Assembly (NCBI GenBank): GCA_903813345.2
Contig: CAIIXF020000006.1
Span: 35,872,436-35,936,435, forward strand
Length of the DNA stretch: 64,000 nucleotides
Direction of reading: 5' to 3'
From: Owenia fusiformis
Lineage: Eukaryota; Annelida; Polychaeta; Sabellida; Oweniidae
The notes under the pieces are model-generated. The model was not told where the DNA came from and made no database searches. It saw only the letters and a program-made list of their open reading frames with translations. Below are positions 12,601-25,100 of this stretch, in pieces. Each line of letters opens with the position of its first letter. Position 1 is the first letter of the stretch. Position numbers and translations under genes: made by a program.

Positions 12601-13144
12601 ATAGTCGTGATGCTTAGCAAATATTAGAATCCATGCAATCATATAAATGATACTGCTTCGAGTAGTTTTCAAAACATTGTAAATATTATTACTACTCGCA
12701 CATTTGTATTCCTTTTCTAATTACCATTTTTCTATTTTATATGCGTAGACTAATGTCTATTTTGTCTTATATTTAATTATATACACCCTCATGAAGTTAT
12801 TTTTTAAAATAAAGATACAACAAACAATATGTTTGAGATACTGAGCCCAGGGTAACATCTGGTCAAACAAATAAATGCCGTAGATTTCACGAAATGCCAT
12901 ATCTTGATTTCTTGAACTTGTTTTTTGTTAAAGAATGCCATCAAAATGGAGACTTTTGTTTGAGTTGTTGGGTTTTAATATTGACTTCGATTAGTTCGAA
13001 GTAGCCCCAATGCACACATTTGCTTTCTCAATGATGCTTTAAGTGCTGTATGTTTCTGCGTATCCTTTAATCAATTCTTTGAAAAACCCTCGTAATAAAG
13101 AGTTGTTTAATTATTGCAATATCATTTTTACATGCGATTTGGTA
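9611..13144. other. Gene-free stretch, AT-rich
   Basis: No supported exon, RNA gene or complete mobile element is seen. It holds a dispersed repeat copy at about 12040-12330 and an imperfect palindrome near 11070-11120 (gtgatatctgtggaa and its complement). The ORFs at 9689-9937, 10310-10522 and 10720-10920 (- strand) have random composition. Confidence 0.5.
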
Positions 13145-13151
13145 ATGTCAG
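13145..13151 (+). CDS. Candidate first coding exon of gene 1 (ATGTCAG)
   Basis: ATG TCA G is followed by a perfect donor (gtaagt at 13152). It ends in phase 1, as the next exon requires, giving Met-Ser-Asp-Arg at the start of the protein. A 217-base intron follows. A 7-base coding exon is small enough to arise by chance, so an unseen upstream exon is the main alternative. Confidence 0.4.
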
Positions 13152-16100
13152 GTAAGTTAAGTGATGTATTCAAAAAATAATTACAATTGTATAACAACCG
13201 TGATAACACTCCTCCCGACACATTTTTTACGATGCAATTCTGCAATCTGAGCCTTTCTGAGGTAAAGAGAGTATCAAAAATAAAAAAACAACCTTACAAA
13301 GGGTTTGCAATCAAAATAAACTGTATGCTGTATTCATATATTTACATGCATTAAGGTGTTCACTTTAGATCGCACACGACGGGTGTTGAGATATAACCAA
13401 AGATACCCTGAATACTTAGAGGCCTACCAGAAGGCAAGGGAGGAAGGAACACGGGAGGTCTACCATACTCGAGTTATGATCGTTGGGCAATACGGAGTGG
13501 GGAAAACTAGCCTGAAGAAGCGTCTCTTGGATGAAGGTTTTACTAAAGATTACAATTCGACAGATGGTATACAGGTTGACCCATCAGCTTGTTATATTGA
13601 CATCAGCAATTCAGTCATATGGAAAACTAAAGCAAAAGGTGAGTCAATCACACCTTAATTTTTTTTGTATATATTACTTTCTAATATATTCTTTTCGAAT
13701 TTAACAATACCACTGTATCACAATAAGTAATGAATTTAAATGTTCATTTTTGAAAAAAAGATTTGATAAGTTGATCACAACTTACTATTCACATCCTATT
13801 TTAAAGCGTTTACTGATCCTTATAGTTTTCATCATTAAAAAATTAGCATTGGGCATATTCCATAAAAACTTATTTTCTGTAAATATTTAAAAGCGTTTGC
13901 TTATAGAAAAGTGATTAGATGAAGAGGAGACATTCAAAAATAACGGACATCTTAGTAATGTTCATGATCACTTAATGCGGCGCTTTTTCACGCTATATAG
14001 CTATATTCTTTTTATTTAATCAGCTGTAATTTTCCAATTTTTAGCACAATACACAATCCGATTTAAACGCCCTTGGTGAACATAACCATTTTTCACAACT
14101 AACTAAGTTTCAGTTAAAATGATTTTCAGGGTTCACATTGAAGGAAGATACCGATAACCCCCAGGATGTATATGACAGTGAAGTTGCCAAGAAATTATTG
14201 CATGCTGTCAAAGACAGAACATCTGGTATGTATCGGCCCAACCGCAATTAGATTCATCAAAAAGTTATAAACATCAAGACAATGGTCCTGTTTAAGAACC
14301 CCTATTCTTACTTTTGGAAAATTATTCTACCAATACTCTCTCGGCCATATGAATCTATTTGTTAAGACCCGATAAACTTGAGTTGTTTGAGAAAATGAGG
14401 ATTTCAGCATGGGTGTATTGACTTAACATGGGGATAATTGACTTTAAACCTGCATACCTTCAATGATGATATTTCTCAATAGGAAGAATAGGGGTTCCTA
14501 AACTAAGGCTATTTAAAAATGTTAGTTAACTCTGAATACAAACCGTCTCAATTCAGTGTCAATTAGTATAACATAACTTCTAGGGTTAATGTGTACATAA
14601 CATCAAGTGAATACTTCTTGCACATTTTGTTATATTTTAGGGAAACATGTTAGAGATAGCAGTACAGGTGCTACTTGTACTATTCCTCCAGATCGCATAC
14701 CAGATACAATAAAAAGCAAGTTTTTTAGTTTAGAAGATGGTAAAAATCAGGTAAGTTCGGATGACCTTTATGAATCAAGCTTAATTTCAATTACTTTTTA
14801 GTAACTTAATTATTGAAAAATAGTCATTTCTTGAATGTATGTAAACCTCACTTGCTTCCACTTCGTTAAAGTCCCCATATAAAGTTTAAACCACTTTGGT
14901 TTATATTGTAGTCTTACCCAATGGTATCAAAGTGTGATATGTGAAACTTTCAAAAAGTGGTTTTTGAAGGACTTTTTGTTCAAAAATCAATGAATTTATT
15001 TAAAACTTTTAGAGGTCACAGGTATCTTTTAGTGAGCCACTATTCATACCAATGCATAGCATTCATCCTCACATGTTTTTGCCGAAAATATTAAGAAAAT
15101 CGGTTCACAAATAAGCGAGAAATGATCAGTGCATGAAAATGGTTCAGAGAAAAATGCATTATTTTCAAAATTTTAGTTCTCATAGAAACCAATGGTACAA
15201 TAATATCTAAAACATAATGTATTCTCCCTTTTAAGCTGGTTAGACAATCAACATTGGTGTATTATTGAAGTTAAGCATCTTAAGAAAAGATTGCCTTAGA
15301 AAAAAAATCATTTTCTTGAAAAAGTTTTTGCCACCTGCTGAGTGAGTCATAATGACATCACTACTGTTGCAAAATATTTTTGATATGCTAAAACATTGAA
15401 GTGGCCAATTAAATATAGCATATATTATTGAAATAGTGTGCCCTTTGTTCAATGTCTGCAATGGTGTTCAAAAGATAATCTCTTTTGAAATGAATGTCGC
15501 AATATTTGCTGAATAAAGAATTTCAACTTATTTTGAAAAATGGCGGGAAATTTGAATATTTGAGAACTTTTTATTCAATTTTTTTTTCAAAAATCTCTAA
15601 AATAACTTTTTAAGTCATGACAAATATTAAATGAAGGATAAAAAAATACTTTCAAACTTTACCCGGGGACTTTAACTGTAATGTGTGACGGTCATTTTCA
15701 TTCCTATTATTTCACATTCCAGGAGGAAAAGCAGCTGAAATTATCCTTTTGGGACTTTGGTGGACAACACGTTTTCTACACAACGCACCAAACGTTCTTA
15801 ACGGACAGAGCCATCTATCTGTTGGTTGTAGATCTGACTAAGGACCTAGATGAGAAAGTTGATACAATTAGACAATCACGCCGTGGACCAAAACCTGATA
15901 GTGCTGCCCCTGAGAAGGTCAAAGGTGGGTACACGAACGATGTGCAGCATCAACTTACTGATTGTGCAGTGAATTTGAATCTCATAACTCATATTTAATA
16001 CAATTTTATCAAAACAGTTATCTGTGTCAAGTTGCCTTGAGGTGTATAAAAATAGAAAGGGAAATATTGTATCAAAATGCACGTATAACGATTATTCAAA

Positions 16101-19100
16101 ATCACAATTAACACTTATCATGCATTGAAGAACCTTAACAAAATGAAATGTACAGGGTGTTCAAAAAAACGCAACCCAAGGAAATCGCTATATCTTGGAA
16201 AATAATCATCCAATTATGTTCATATTTTCGGGAAAGAAAGAAGAGACTGTGTATGTATAGCCCCTGTTGTTAGTAAGTTGTAAAACATGATGTCTTGGAC
16301 ACTTGGTCAAAAGACAGTTGTACTAGCAAAATACGAAAAATGTGAATGGAAAATCACTATATCTTGGAAAATGCTAATTCAATTATGTTTATTTTTTCAG
16401 GAAAAGAAAGAAGAGACTGTGTATGTATAGCTCCTGTTGTCGGTAAATTGTAAAACATGATGCCTTGGACACCTACTCAAATGACAGTTGTTCTAGGAAA
16501 ACATGAAAACGCAGGCAGTCAGAGGTGACTGCCACAGCAATAAAACCAAATGACTTTCTAACCATGGTGTTTTGGCACTTCAGATTTGGCACAAATTATC
16601 CTCATTCAATGTGTGGTGATTTTTTGGAGTTTCATCAAAATCACTCATGGGACTTTACAGTCATGGTCAAAATGCCTTCTTAAGTCTCCCTGAACCAGGG
16701 CGTTTGACTGCGATTTGAAACCATTTCAACCATGACTGTAAAGTCCCTGAAGTGATTTTGATTTCACTCTACAGATATACCATACTGTGAATGAAGATGA
16801 GTTGTGCCAAATTTGAAGAGCCAAAACACTATGGTTAGAAAGTTATTTAATTTTTTTGAGGTTGCAGTCACCCCTGACTGCGTTTCTCGTATTTTCCTAG
16901 TGCAACTGTCTTTTGAGCAGGTGTCCAAGGCATCATGTTTTACAACTAACCATTTACAGGAGCTATGCATACACAGTCTCTTCTTTATTTTCTGAAAATT
17001 TGAACATAATTGAACTAGTGTTTTTCAAGATAATATAGCGATTTCTTTGGGTTGCGTTTTTTTGAACACCCTGTACATGTATGGCCATTTTTACAAGAAT
17101 CAGAAGCCCTAACCAAACCCGTCTGGCCCAGTTATCTACTCCCGTACTCGTAGATCTACGACGTCAGGATCAGTAGATAACTGGGCTAGACAGGTTTGGT
17201 TACAGAAGCCCTAACGTTGTATGGGCGTTTTTTGAAAACCTTTTAAAAACGAGCATGAGTCGTCAAAAAGGGGTAGATTTAAATATTTTAAATTAGTTTT
17301 CACAATATATTCTGCACTCAGTAAGCGGCCTAGCCAGGAAGAAAAAGCAACGGTGCGAAAAATCTCTCCGAACCTGCTTAAAAAGCGACGGCTGCCTCAT
17401 CCTGGCTACGCTAGACAGTAATGTAATGTTCTCACAAAGTATTGATGCTCACCAGTCACGTGTACAGTCGTTGAATGTCACTTTTAACCTTTAGTCACGT
17501 ACTGAACATAAACCAATCAGGGAGTGAGGAAGAATTGACAGTGATATGATAATGAAAAAAGTACCTAACGGTATTGATATGTTAACGTTTACTTTTCTTG
17601 TCGTTATTAGTACAATGGGAAATCATTTCTATTGAACAACAATTAAACGGTATTATTGTTGGTGGATAATCACTATGAACACTCTAGATGTTTTAGGCAA
17701 TTTTAATGCCTGAGAATCATTTTCTCGAGTGTTTCGTCCACATCCTAAATTATAAGAACACAAATGCACCTTAAAAAGGGACTTTTAACACGCAACCCCA
17801 TTTTTGGCTCACACAGTGAGCCTATGGGATTCACCAGGCGTCCGTCCGTCCGTTGGTCCGTCCGTCCATCCGTCCGTCAACATTGGCCGCACAAATTAAA
17901 ACTGCTATTCGGATTGAGTTATATCCACAGTCATTTTATGCATATCCATAATGCCTATTTGACCTATCATCGCCATTTCCCAAGTTCGCCCGGTTTCCGA
18001 GAAATTGCTGATTTTGACGTCAAAAAGTCAAATTTTCTGTAAGGGACAATTTACGATAATTGATATTTCAAAAAATACAAAATTCGAAAATTAAAGTATT
18101 CATATGGCGATGTTTTTTTCTTGAATTGCAGAGGAAACACATTATATTTTATAAATTCGTAAGCGGCATCATTGGAACTATATTGGTATTTCGTAACCTG
18201 AGCGATTTTCAAAGGAATAAAAAATTAACATATTCTCGTTTATCGTTCAATAAGTCTGGTTTAATTTCAAATAAGATATTATTTATCACATTTGTGCGTG
18301 TCAAACAAACAATAAACATGTTTCCTTGGATATTAGTATTGGATTGTGAAGATAAACATGTAAATAGAGTCAACGTTATCGTTTGAAATTATTAGTCGCA
18401 AATTATTTTGAACGACCCCTATGTCAAAAGCGATAACTTAAGAAATGGACAAGATACGTTCATACACTTTTACATGTACAGTCCTTCTCCGATGCCCTCA
18501 CTATAGGACAAAGTTTGATGCTTCATTTAATATGGTTTTTTCAGAAAAGGGTGTCTAATAATCATGAATTCTCAAATACATACCTGTTTTGGAGGATACA
18601 TTTTTATTAGACTCCATTGATCATTCCAAGAGTACCCCTTTTATTATGACATGGCCTACTTTATAACATCATACATTATAAATAATGTCGAAAAGTAAAA
18701 TATTTATTCATTTTCACTCTTTTATATACTTTAAGGTATTTTATTCCTTTCGCCTTCTTTAATCATATTTGTTAAGTCTTTCGTTTAAAAGTTTAATTTT
18801 GAAAGTGAATGGACCGGGTCCTATTATCACATGGTGTGTATCAAATTAAGCGTGACAGGTGAACACGCATCTAAAAGAGCTTTTTCGAAATGACCATCAT
18901 GATTTTAAGTTACTGGGGTTATCTCTTTTTCCAAATAACACGCACTCACATTTTTTGAAGTCTTTCTTTATATTACCCAGTACAGGCCCTTAGCCAGGCT
19001 GTGTATGTGGGGGGATTGGGGACTCCTACGATCTTGAACGACTTTCTTTCTTTTTGAATTTCAAGATTTGACCTTCGGTGACCTTTCAAGGGCAAAAAAG

Positions 19101-22100
19101 GTCAAAAAGATCTTTTTTCAACTTGCTTCAAATTGACCATTTTTTCGAATCATCTACAAGTTATCAGAAGTTCAAATCTGACTTTAGATTTGATATTCGA
19201 CCTTAATTGACCTTCTCAAGGTCAAAAAGGGTCAAAAAGGTATTTTTAAACTTGCTTCAAATTGACCAATTCTTATTTCAAAATTATCTAGAAGTTCTCA
19301 AAAGTTCAAATCTGACTATAGATTTGACCTTTAATGACATTTTCAAGGTCAAAAAAATATTTGACCTTCTAAAGGTCAAAAAGGTCTGTCATGGGAATTT
19401 TTAATGTGTGGACAGGGGGTGGGTTCAAGCCCCCCCCCTTTACTAAAATCTGGCTACAGGTATATTGCTCATATTGCATGTGAAGTATTAAAGATTGCAA
19501 TGGATGCAATCATTTTCATTGGAATCGATATAAAAGTATTCTGGTACTTACAATGCACTAAGATGTGCAAGCAACATTTACCATTTCGGGTAAAGGCCAA
19601 ACATTCATCATAGGGAACGACAAACGGCATTCAAAATATAATATCATGAAAAAACACGCAGCGTGAACAATGAGGGAATAAGAAACATCATTCAAAGTTG
19701 TATGGTTATGTGTCGGTCATGGAAATAAAAAAGAAAGCACAGCATGTTGGATAGAAATGTAAAGCATCGCTTTTCCCACAAAGTCTTAAGACTGTAAGAT
19801 GATCATATGTGAAACTGAGAATGAAATATATTGTTTCTTGGTTTTGGCAAAGACTCATTCGTTGCTGTAATCTAAATATAAACATAAAATACGAATACAA
19901 CTAACTTTTGATGGTACGTTTATATTTCACATAATTTTAAAGTCATTTTGTATCCTCCAACACATGCTTAATTAAGTTTTACAAAGACAATTCAAATAAT
20001 TCAAAAATTAAATAATGATGATCTAAACACTTTTATTAAGTACTGTCATTTCTCAAAATAATGATATAAAAATATTTTTCCCAAAGATGATATTTTAATG
20101 TTTGGAGAATACAAAATATTGGACAGCCTAATCTAGACAACTTGAATTCACGGCAGAAATACCTACACTCAATCATATATCTCCATTGTCTGCAATCGAA
20201 AATATGTTACCAAAATGTACCTTCTGGCATAGCTTTCACCAAAATAATGCATCAATAATGTATATTAATATGTCCGATGTGTTGGAGGATACAAATATTT
20301 GACAAATCGTATACATATAGTAAAACATACTTAATTATGTGACTAAGACAAATCAAACATCCCGCTTTCAAGAGTTAGTAGCACATACATTTTATTAACA
20401 TGCTCAAAAATATCAACGCAATCGATACATTTTAGGTTAAGAAATCCGAGTTTATATTTGCCAAAAGAATAAAATATTTCTTAATTGTCAAAAATTCCAT
20501 CATTAAAGTGATATTTTAAAAAAAGATAAGCAATGTTCCAAACAGGTACCTTGTGGTAATGATTGCTTAAAGTCTGGTCAACAAAAAATAACACATTGCA
20601 TGTCCATAAAATCTACATATATGTCGCAGTCTCTAGTACAACTCCAGATTTTTAAAATATCAATTATCGTAAATTGTCCCGTAAATACCAGACACTTTGT
20701 TGAAGTAGAATTTTCAAATAACTTGTAGTAGTTGCTGTATATGCAACTTATGTCCTCTGAAGATTTCAAAGCTCTTGGAATTACCGTTTTTGGTGTTTAC
20801 TCTATAAAATTTGACAAAAAGTAGGACTTATCATTTTCAGGAAACTTTTCTTATGTATAAAGTCAATGGCAGGTTTTGTGATTGACAAGTTTCTCAAAGT
20901 TTGCCTTATACTTGATCATTTCTTGCAATGAATTACATCATAACTAGATTTAAGCATTCCCTACATATTGTTCAATATATGTCAGCATCAATTTTTACCG
21001 TTTTTGAGATATTTGACGTCAAAAAACAGTAAAAATAAGTTATTTTTCAACTTCAATTTGACCAAATTTTTTTTGAAAATCATCTACAAGTTACCAGGAG
21101 TTCAAATCCGACTTTAGTTTTAGGATTTGACCTTTCCTTGACCTTCAGTGACCTTTGAAAGGTCAAAAAGTTGATTTTTGGATGTTTTTGGTCAGCTTAA
21201 TCACAAAAGACCTTACTGAGCTCTCAATAAATAAAATTTTCAAGGTCAAAGGTCATCAAACTAGGTCACACAACTGTGCTGTCTAAGTTTCACAAAGTTC
21301 GACACTACAAATCCAAATCAATATTTTTGTTTGAAAGTCAGGATATACATTCCTCTGAAGGTTCCAAACTGTGTGAGCACAGGACCGTGGGTCCTATTTT
21401 AATAGATATGTAACACCCCAGTCACATTTCCTACGGCGACCTTGCGGTCTATCATTTCTGCGGCCTGTAACATTTCTACGCTCGGCCTGGAATTTCTGCG
21501 CTCTCATACTTTTGCAGTCACATTTCCCACGGCAGCCGCACGGTAAATTTTAAATTTCTGTTGATAAATAATACTTTTTTCATTTTATTTACATCGGGAC
21601 AATTTATAAATGTTATTCATAGTGCTAGGATGTTATATCAAATTAAAAGTGATCGTAAAACATGGACAAATAATGATTCAATCTTGTTGAGCCAGTTGAT
21701 TTCTACGGGGACCTCAGAAATGAACAAATATTATAACTCCGAGTTATAATTTCTACGGCGACCCTGCGGCCTGTAAAAACTGAATACGCCGTACGGAGGC
21801 CGCAAGGCGAGCGTAGTTTTTCTACGCTCGCCGCAGAAATATACTGATTTAATTGATCTGCGGTCGACGCACGGCCTCCGTACGACAGATGTGACTGCTC
21901 GCCGCAGAATTTCTGCGCTCTCATACTTTTGCAGTCACATTTCCCACGGCAGCCGCAAGGTGAATTTTAAATTTCTGTTGATAAATAATACTTTTTTCAT
22001 TTTATTTACATCGGGACAATTTATAAATGTTATTCATAGTGCTAGGATGTAATATCAAATGAAAAGTGATCGTGAAACATTGACAAATAATGATTCAATC

Positions 22101-25100
22101 TTGTTGAGCCAGTTGATTTCTACGGGGACCTCAGAAATGAACAAATATTATAACTCCGAGTTATAATTCCACGCCTTCCCTGCGGCCTGTAAAAATCTGC
22201 ATTCGCCGTACGGAGGCCGCAAGGCGAGCGTAGTTTTTCTACGCTCGCCGCAGAAATTCACCGATTTAATTGATCTGCGGTCGACTTGCGGCCGCCGTGC
22301 GACAAATGTGACTGGGGTGTTAGAGATAAAATCCAGTACTATTCTAATGATAATGGACGATAATATTTCACATCCACTCATTTTACTTTTTAAGACTACC
22401 TTGATTACTGGTTGAATTCAATCCACACTCATGCTGGGAAGTCATCTCCTGAAACCCAATCACTGAGCCCCCCTGTCATCATAGTCGGGACACATAAAGA
22501 TGCTGTGGTAAGGCCCCACATAAAGTTTGAAGGGAGTATAAGAAACATATAGCTTATTCATTTCATTTTTGGCCCACACTACTCCTTTTTATAGCTAGTA
22601 CCCAACATTCCAAAAACGCCATACTTCATACAAGATAAAGAAATGAAATTGTTTGTGTTAGTTCCTCTGTAAATGTATGTATCATTTTTTCATTATACAT
22701 TATTTTCAAAAATCTCTTCAATCGCCCAAATGCATAATAGAAGAGTAGAGTACAAGAAAAACAAGAGTATAAGATATTGGAAAGAATGATATTGGTAGAT
22801 CGAGTATTAATGTTGCTTTCAATTTTGTAACCCCTTGTTTCTCTAATTCTAGCTTTAAACCACTTTGGTTTATGTTCTAGTCTTATCCAATTTTATCAGA
22901 ATGAGATAATTGTTTTTCTATCATTATTTTTGTTATCATTTGTACCTACGTTTAGTTCAAAATGCTACAATTCAATAGAAACATACAGGTATGTGAAATG
23001 GTAGTAAAATACTTGAATTCTGAAAGATTTAACTGATTCGTTTTTAGGCATTCTGGGTTAATGTTAAGGCGGCCATTTTGGATTTTCCGTCTTTAAATCT
23101 TATCTGTCAAGGCTTGTCTACATGTTTCCAACCAAACCGTTTGAGGGATTCATTTGAAATTCTCAGGGATGTTTCTACCTATGAAAGTTTAGAACTTATC
23201 CCTTTTTCGACATTCTGGATAAATGTTAAGACGGTCATTTTGGATTTTCCGTCCAAAAATCTTGTCTGTCAAGGCTTGTCTACAGGTTTCCAGCCAAACC
23301 GTTTGAGGGATTCATTTGAAATTCTCAGGGATGTTTCTACCTATGAAAGTTTAGAACTTATCCCTTTTCGACATTCTGGATAAATGTTAAGACGGTCATT
23401 TTGGATTTTCCGTCCAAAAATCTTGTCTGTCAAAGCTTGTCTACCGTTTGAGGGATTCAGGGATGGTTCTACCTATGAAAGTTTATAACTCATTAGTTTT
23501 TCGGCATTCTGGGTAAATGTTAAGGTGGCCATTTTGGATTTTCCGTCCTAAAATCTTGTCTGATAAATGTTAAGGTGGCCATTTTGGATTTTCCGTCCTA
23601 AGATTTTGTCTGTCGAGGCTTGTCTACAGTTTCCAGCCAAACCGTTTGACGGATGCATTTGAAATTTTTAGGGATGTTTCTACCTATGAAAGTTTAGAAC
23701 TGATTCGTTTTTCGGCATTCTGGGTAAAATTTAAGGTGGCCATTTTGAATTTTAAGTCCTAAATCATGTCTGTCAAGGCTTGTCTACAGGTTTCCAGTCA
23801 AACCGTTTGACGGATGCATTTGAAATTTTCAGGGATGTTTCTACCTATGAAAGTTCAGAACTGATTAGTTTTCTCAGCATTCTGGGTATATGTTAAGGCA
23901 GCCATTTTGGATTTTTCGTCCTAAAATCTTGTCTGTCAAGGCTAGTCTACAAGTTTGATAAGTTTTTTGGCAGTCTGGGTAAATGTTAAGGTGGCCATTT
24001 TGAATTTTCCATCCCAAAAAGTGTATTCTGTTCAAGGGTGCGATTCTATTCACCCTGTGGCTTGTTTGCTGTTATATTGGCGTTCAAAATTCGAAGAACC
24101 CAAAATTTAACAACCTTTTTAAAAAAACTAAAGTTTCTCACATTTTAAAGACGTGTCAGATACTATTTAAATGTATTTCAATTTAATTTCCAGGAACCAT
24201 TTATAGTTGTAAATCCATGGGCGATCAAAACAAAGTTAATATTTTGGGGTAATGGAAACTCAACGCGCTGTCAAATTCATTTATGATTGTAAAATTGCGA
24301 CACTATTCATCTGCAATTTATTTTCATTTTAGACTGACCAGTACATAGACGACTATTTTCACAAGATTGTAAATAGCCTACATGACAAGGTCTACTTTCA
24401 TCACGTTCACAAAACATACATTGCAGTTGATAACAAATCCGATGACGACCATGAGTTGAACAAACTCAAGGAGACAATCGTGCAGCTAGCAGAAGGTCAA
24501 AGATTCTGGGGGCAGGAAGTACCTATTAAATGGTTGCTTCTTGAGAAAAATCTTCGTGGATTAAAAACAAAATCCCAAGATCGAGAGCCAGTGCATTTTC
24601 TTAAGTTTGAAGATGTCAAAGCAATTGGTTTTAAAGAACGAATGGACGAGGCATCAGTTGTAGCTTGTCTACAATTTTATCACTCAGTTGGAGACATGAT
24701 TTTTTTCAATGAAATCGACCTCCGTAATCTAGTAATCCTTGATCCTCAGTGGCTAATCGATGTATTCAAGAGTATTATAACAGTTCCCGAGTTCCATCGA
24801 GACTCGAGAGGTCGGAACATCTTTGGCAGCATCGTCTGGGAGAAACTGGACAAAGATGGTGTGCTTCAGGAAGAATTTATTGAAACCGTGTGGAAGAAGC
24901 TTTACGCTGATATATCGATTCATAGCGACGTAATGATCGAACTCATGCAGCGTTTTGACTTGATCTGTCCATTTGAAAATAACCAGGAATGTAATCAAGG
25001 GAAAAGACTATTCTTTGTGCCTTGTTTGCTTCCCAAGCCAGAGCCCGGTGATTTCATTAGAGACAAACCATTAGTTGGTGGCACGCTTTTCTACAAATTC

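Noticed and set aside
13356-13658. Start of gene 1 at 13356
   Set aside because: The frame there opens with GTG, not ATG, and a good acceptor lies just inside at 13367-13368, so it is an internal exon.
22148-22381. - strand ORFs at 21703-21924 and 22148-22381 as related genes
   Set aside because: They are the two copies of an internal duplication in a TIR element.
23078-23383. 101-residue ORF with internal repeats as a repeat protein
   Set aside because: It is the minisatellite unit read in frame twice; other units are out of frame or contain stops.
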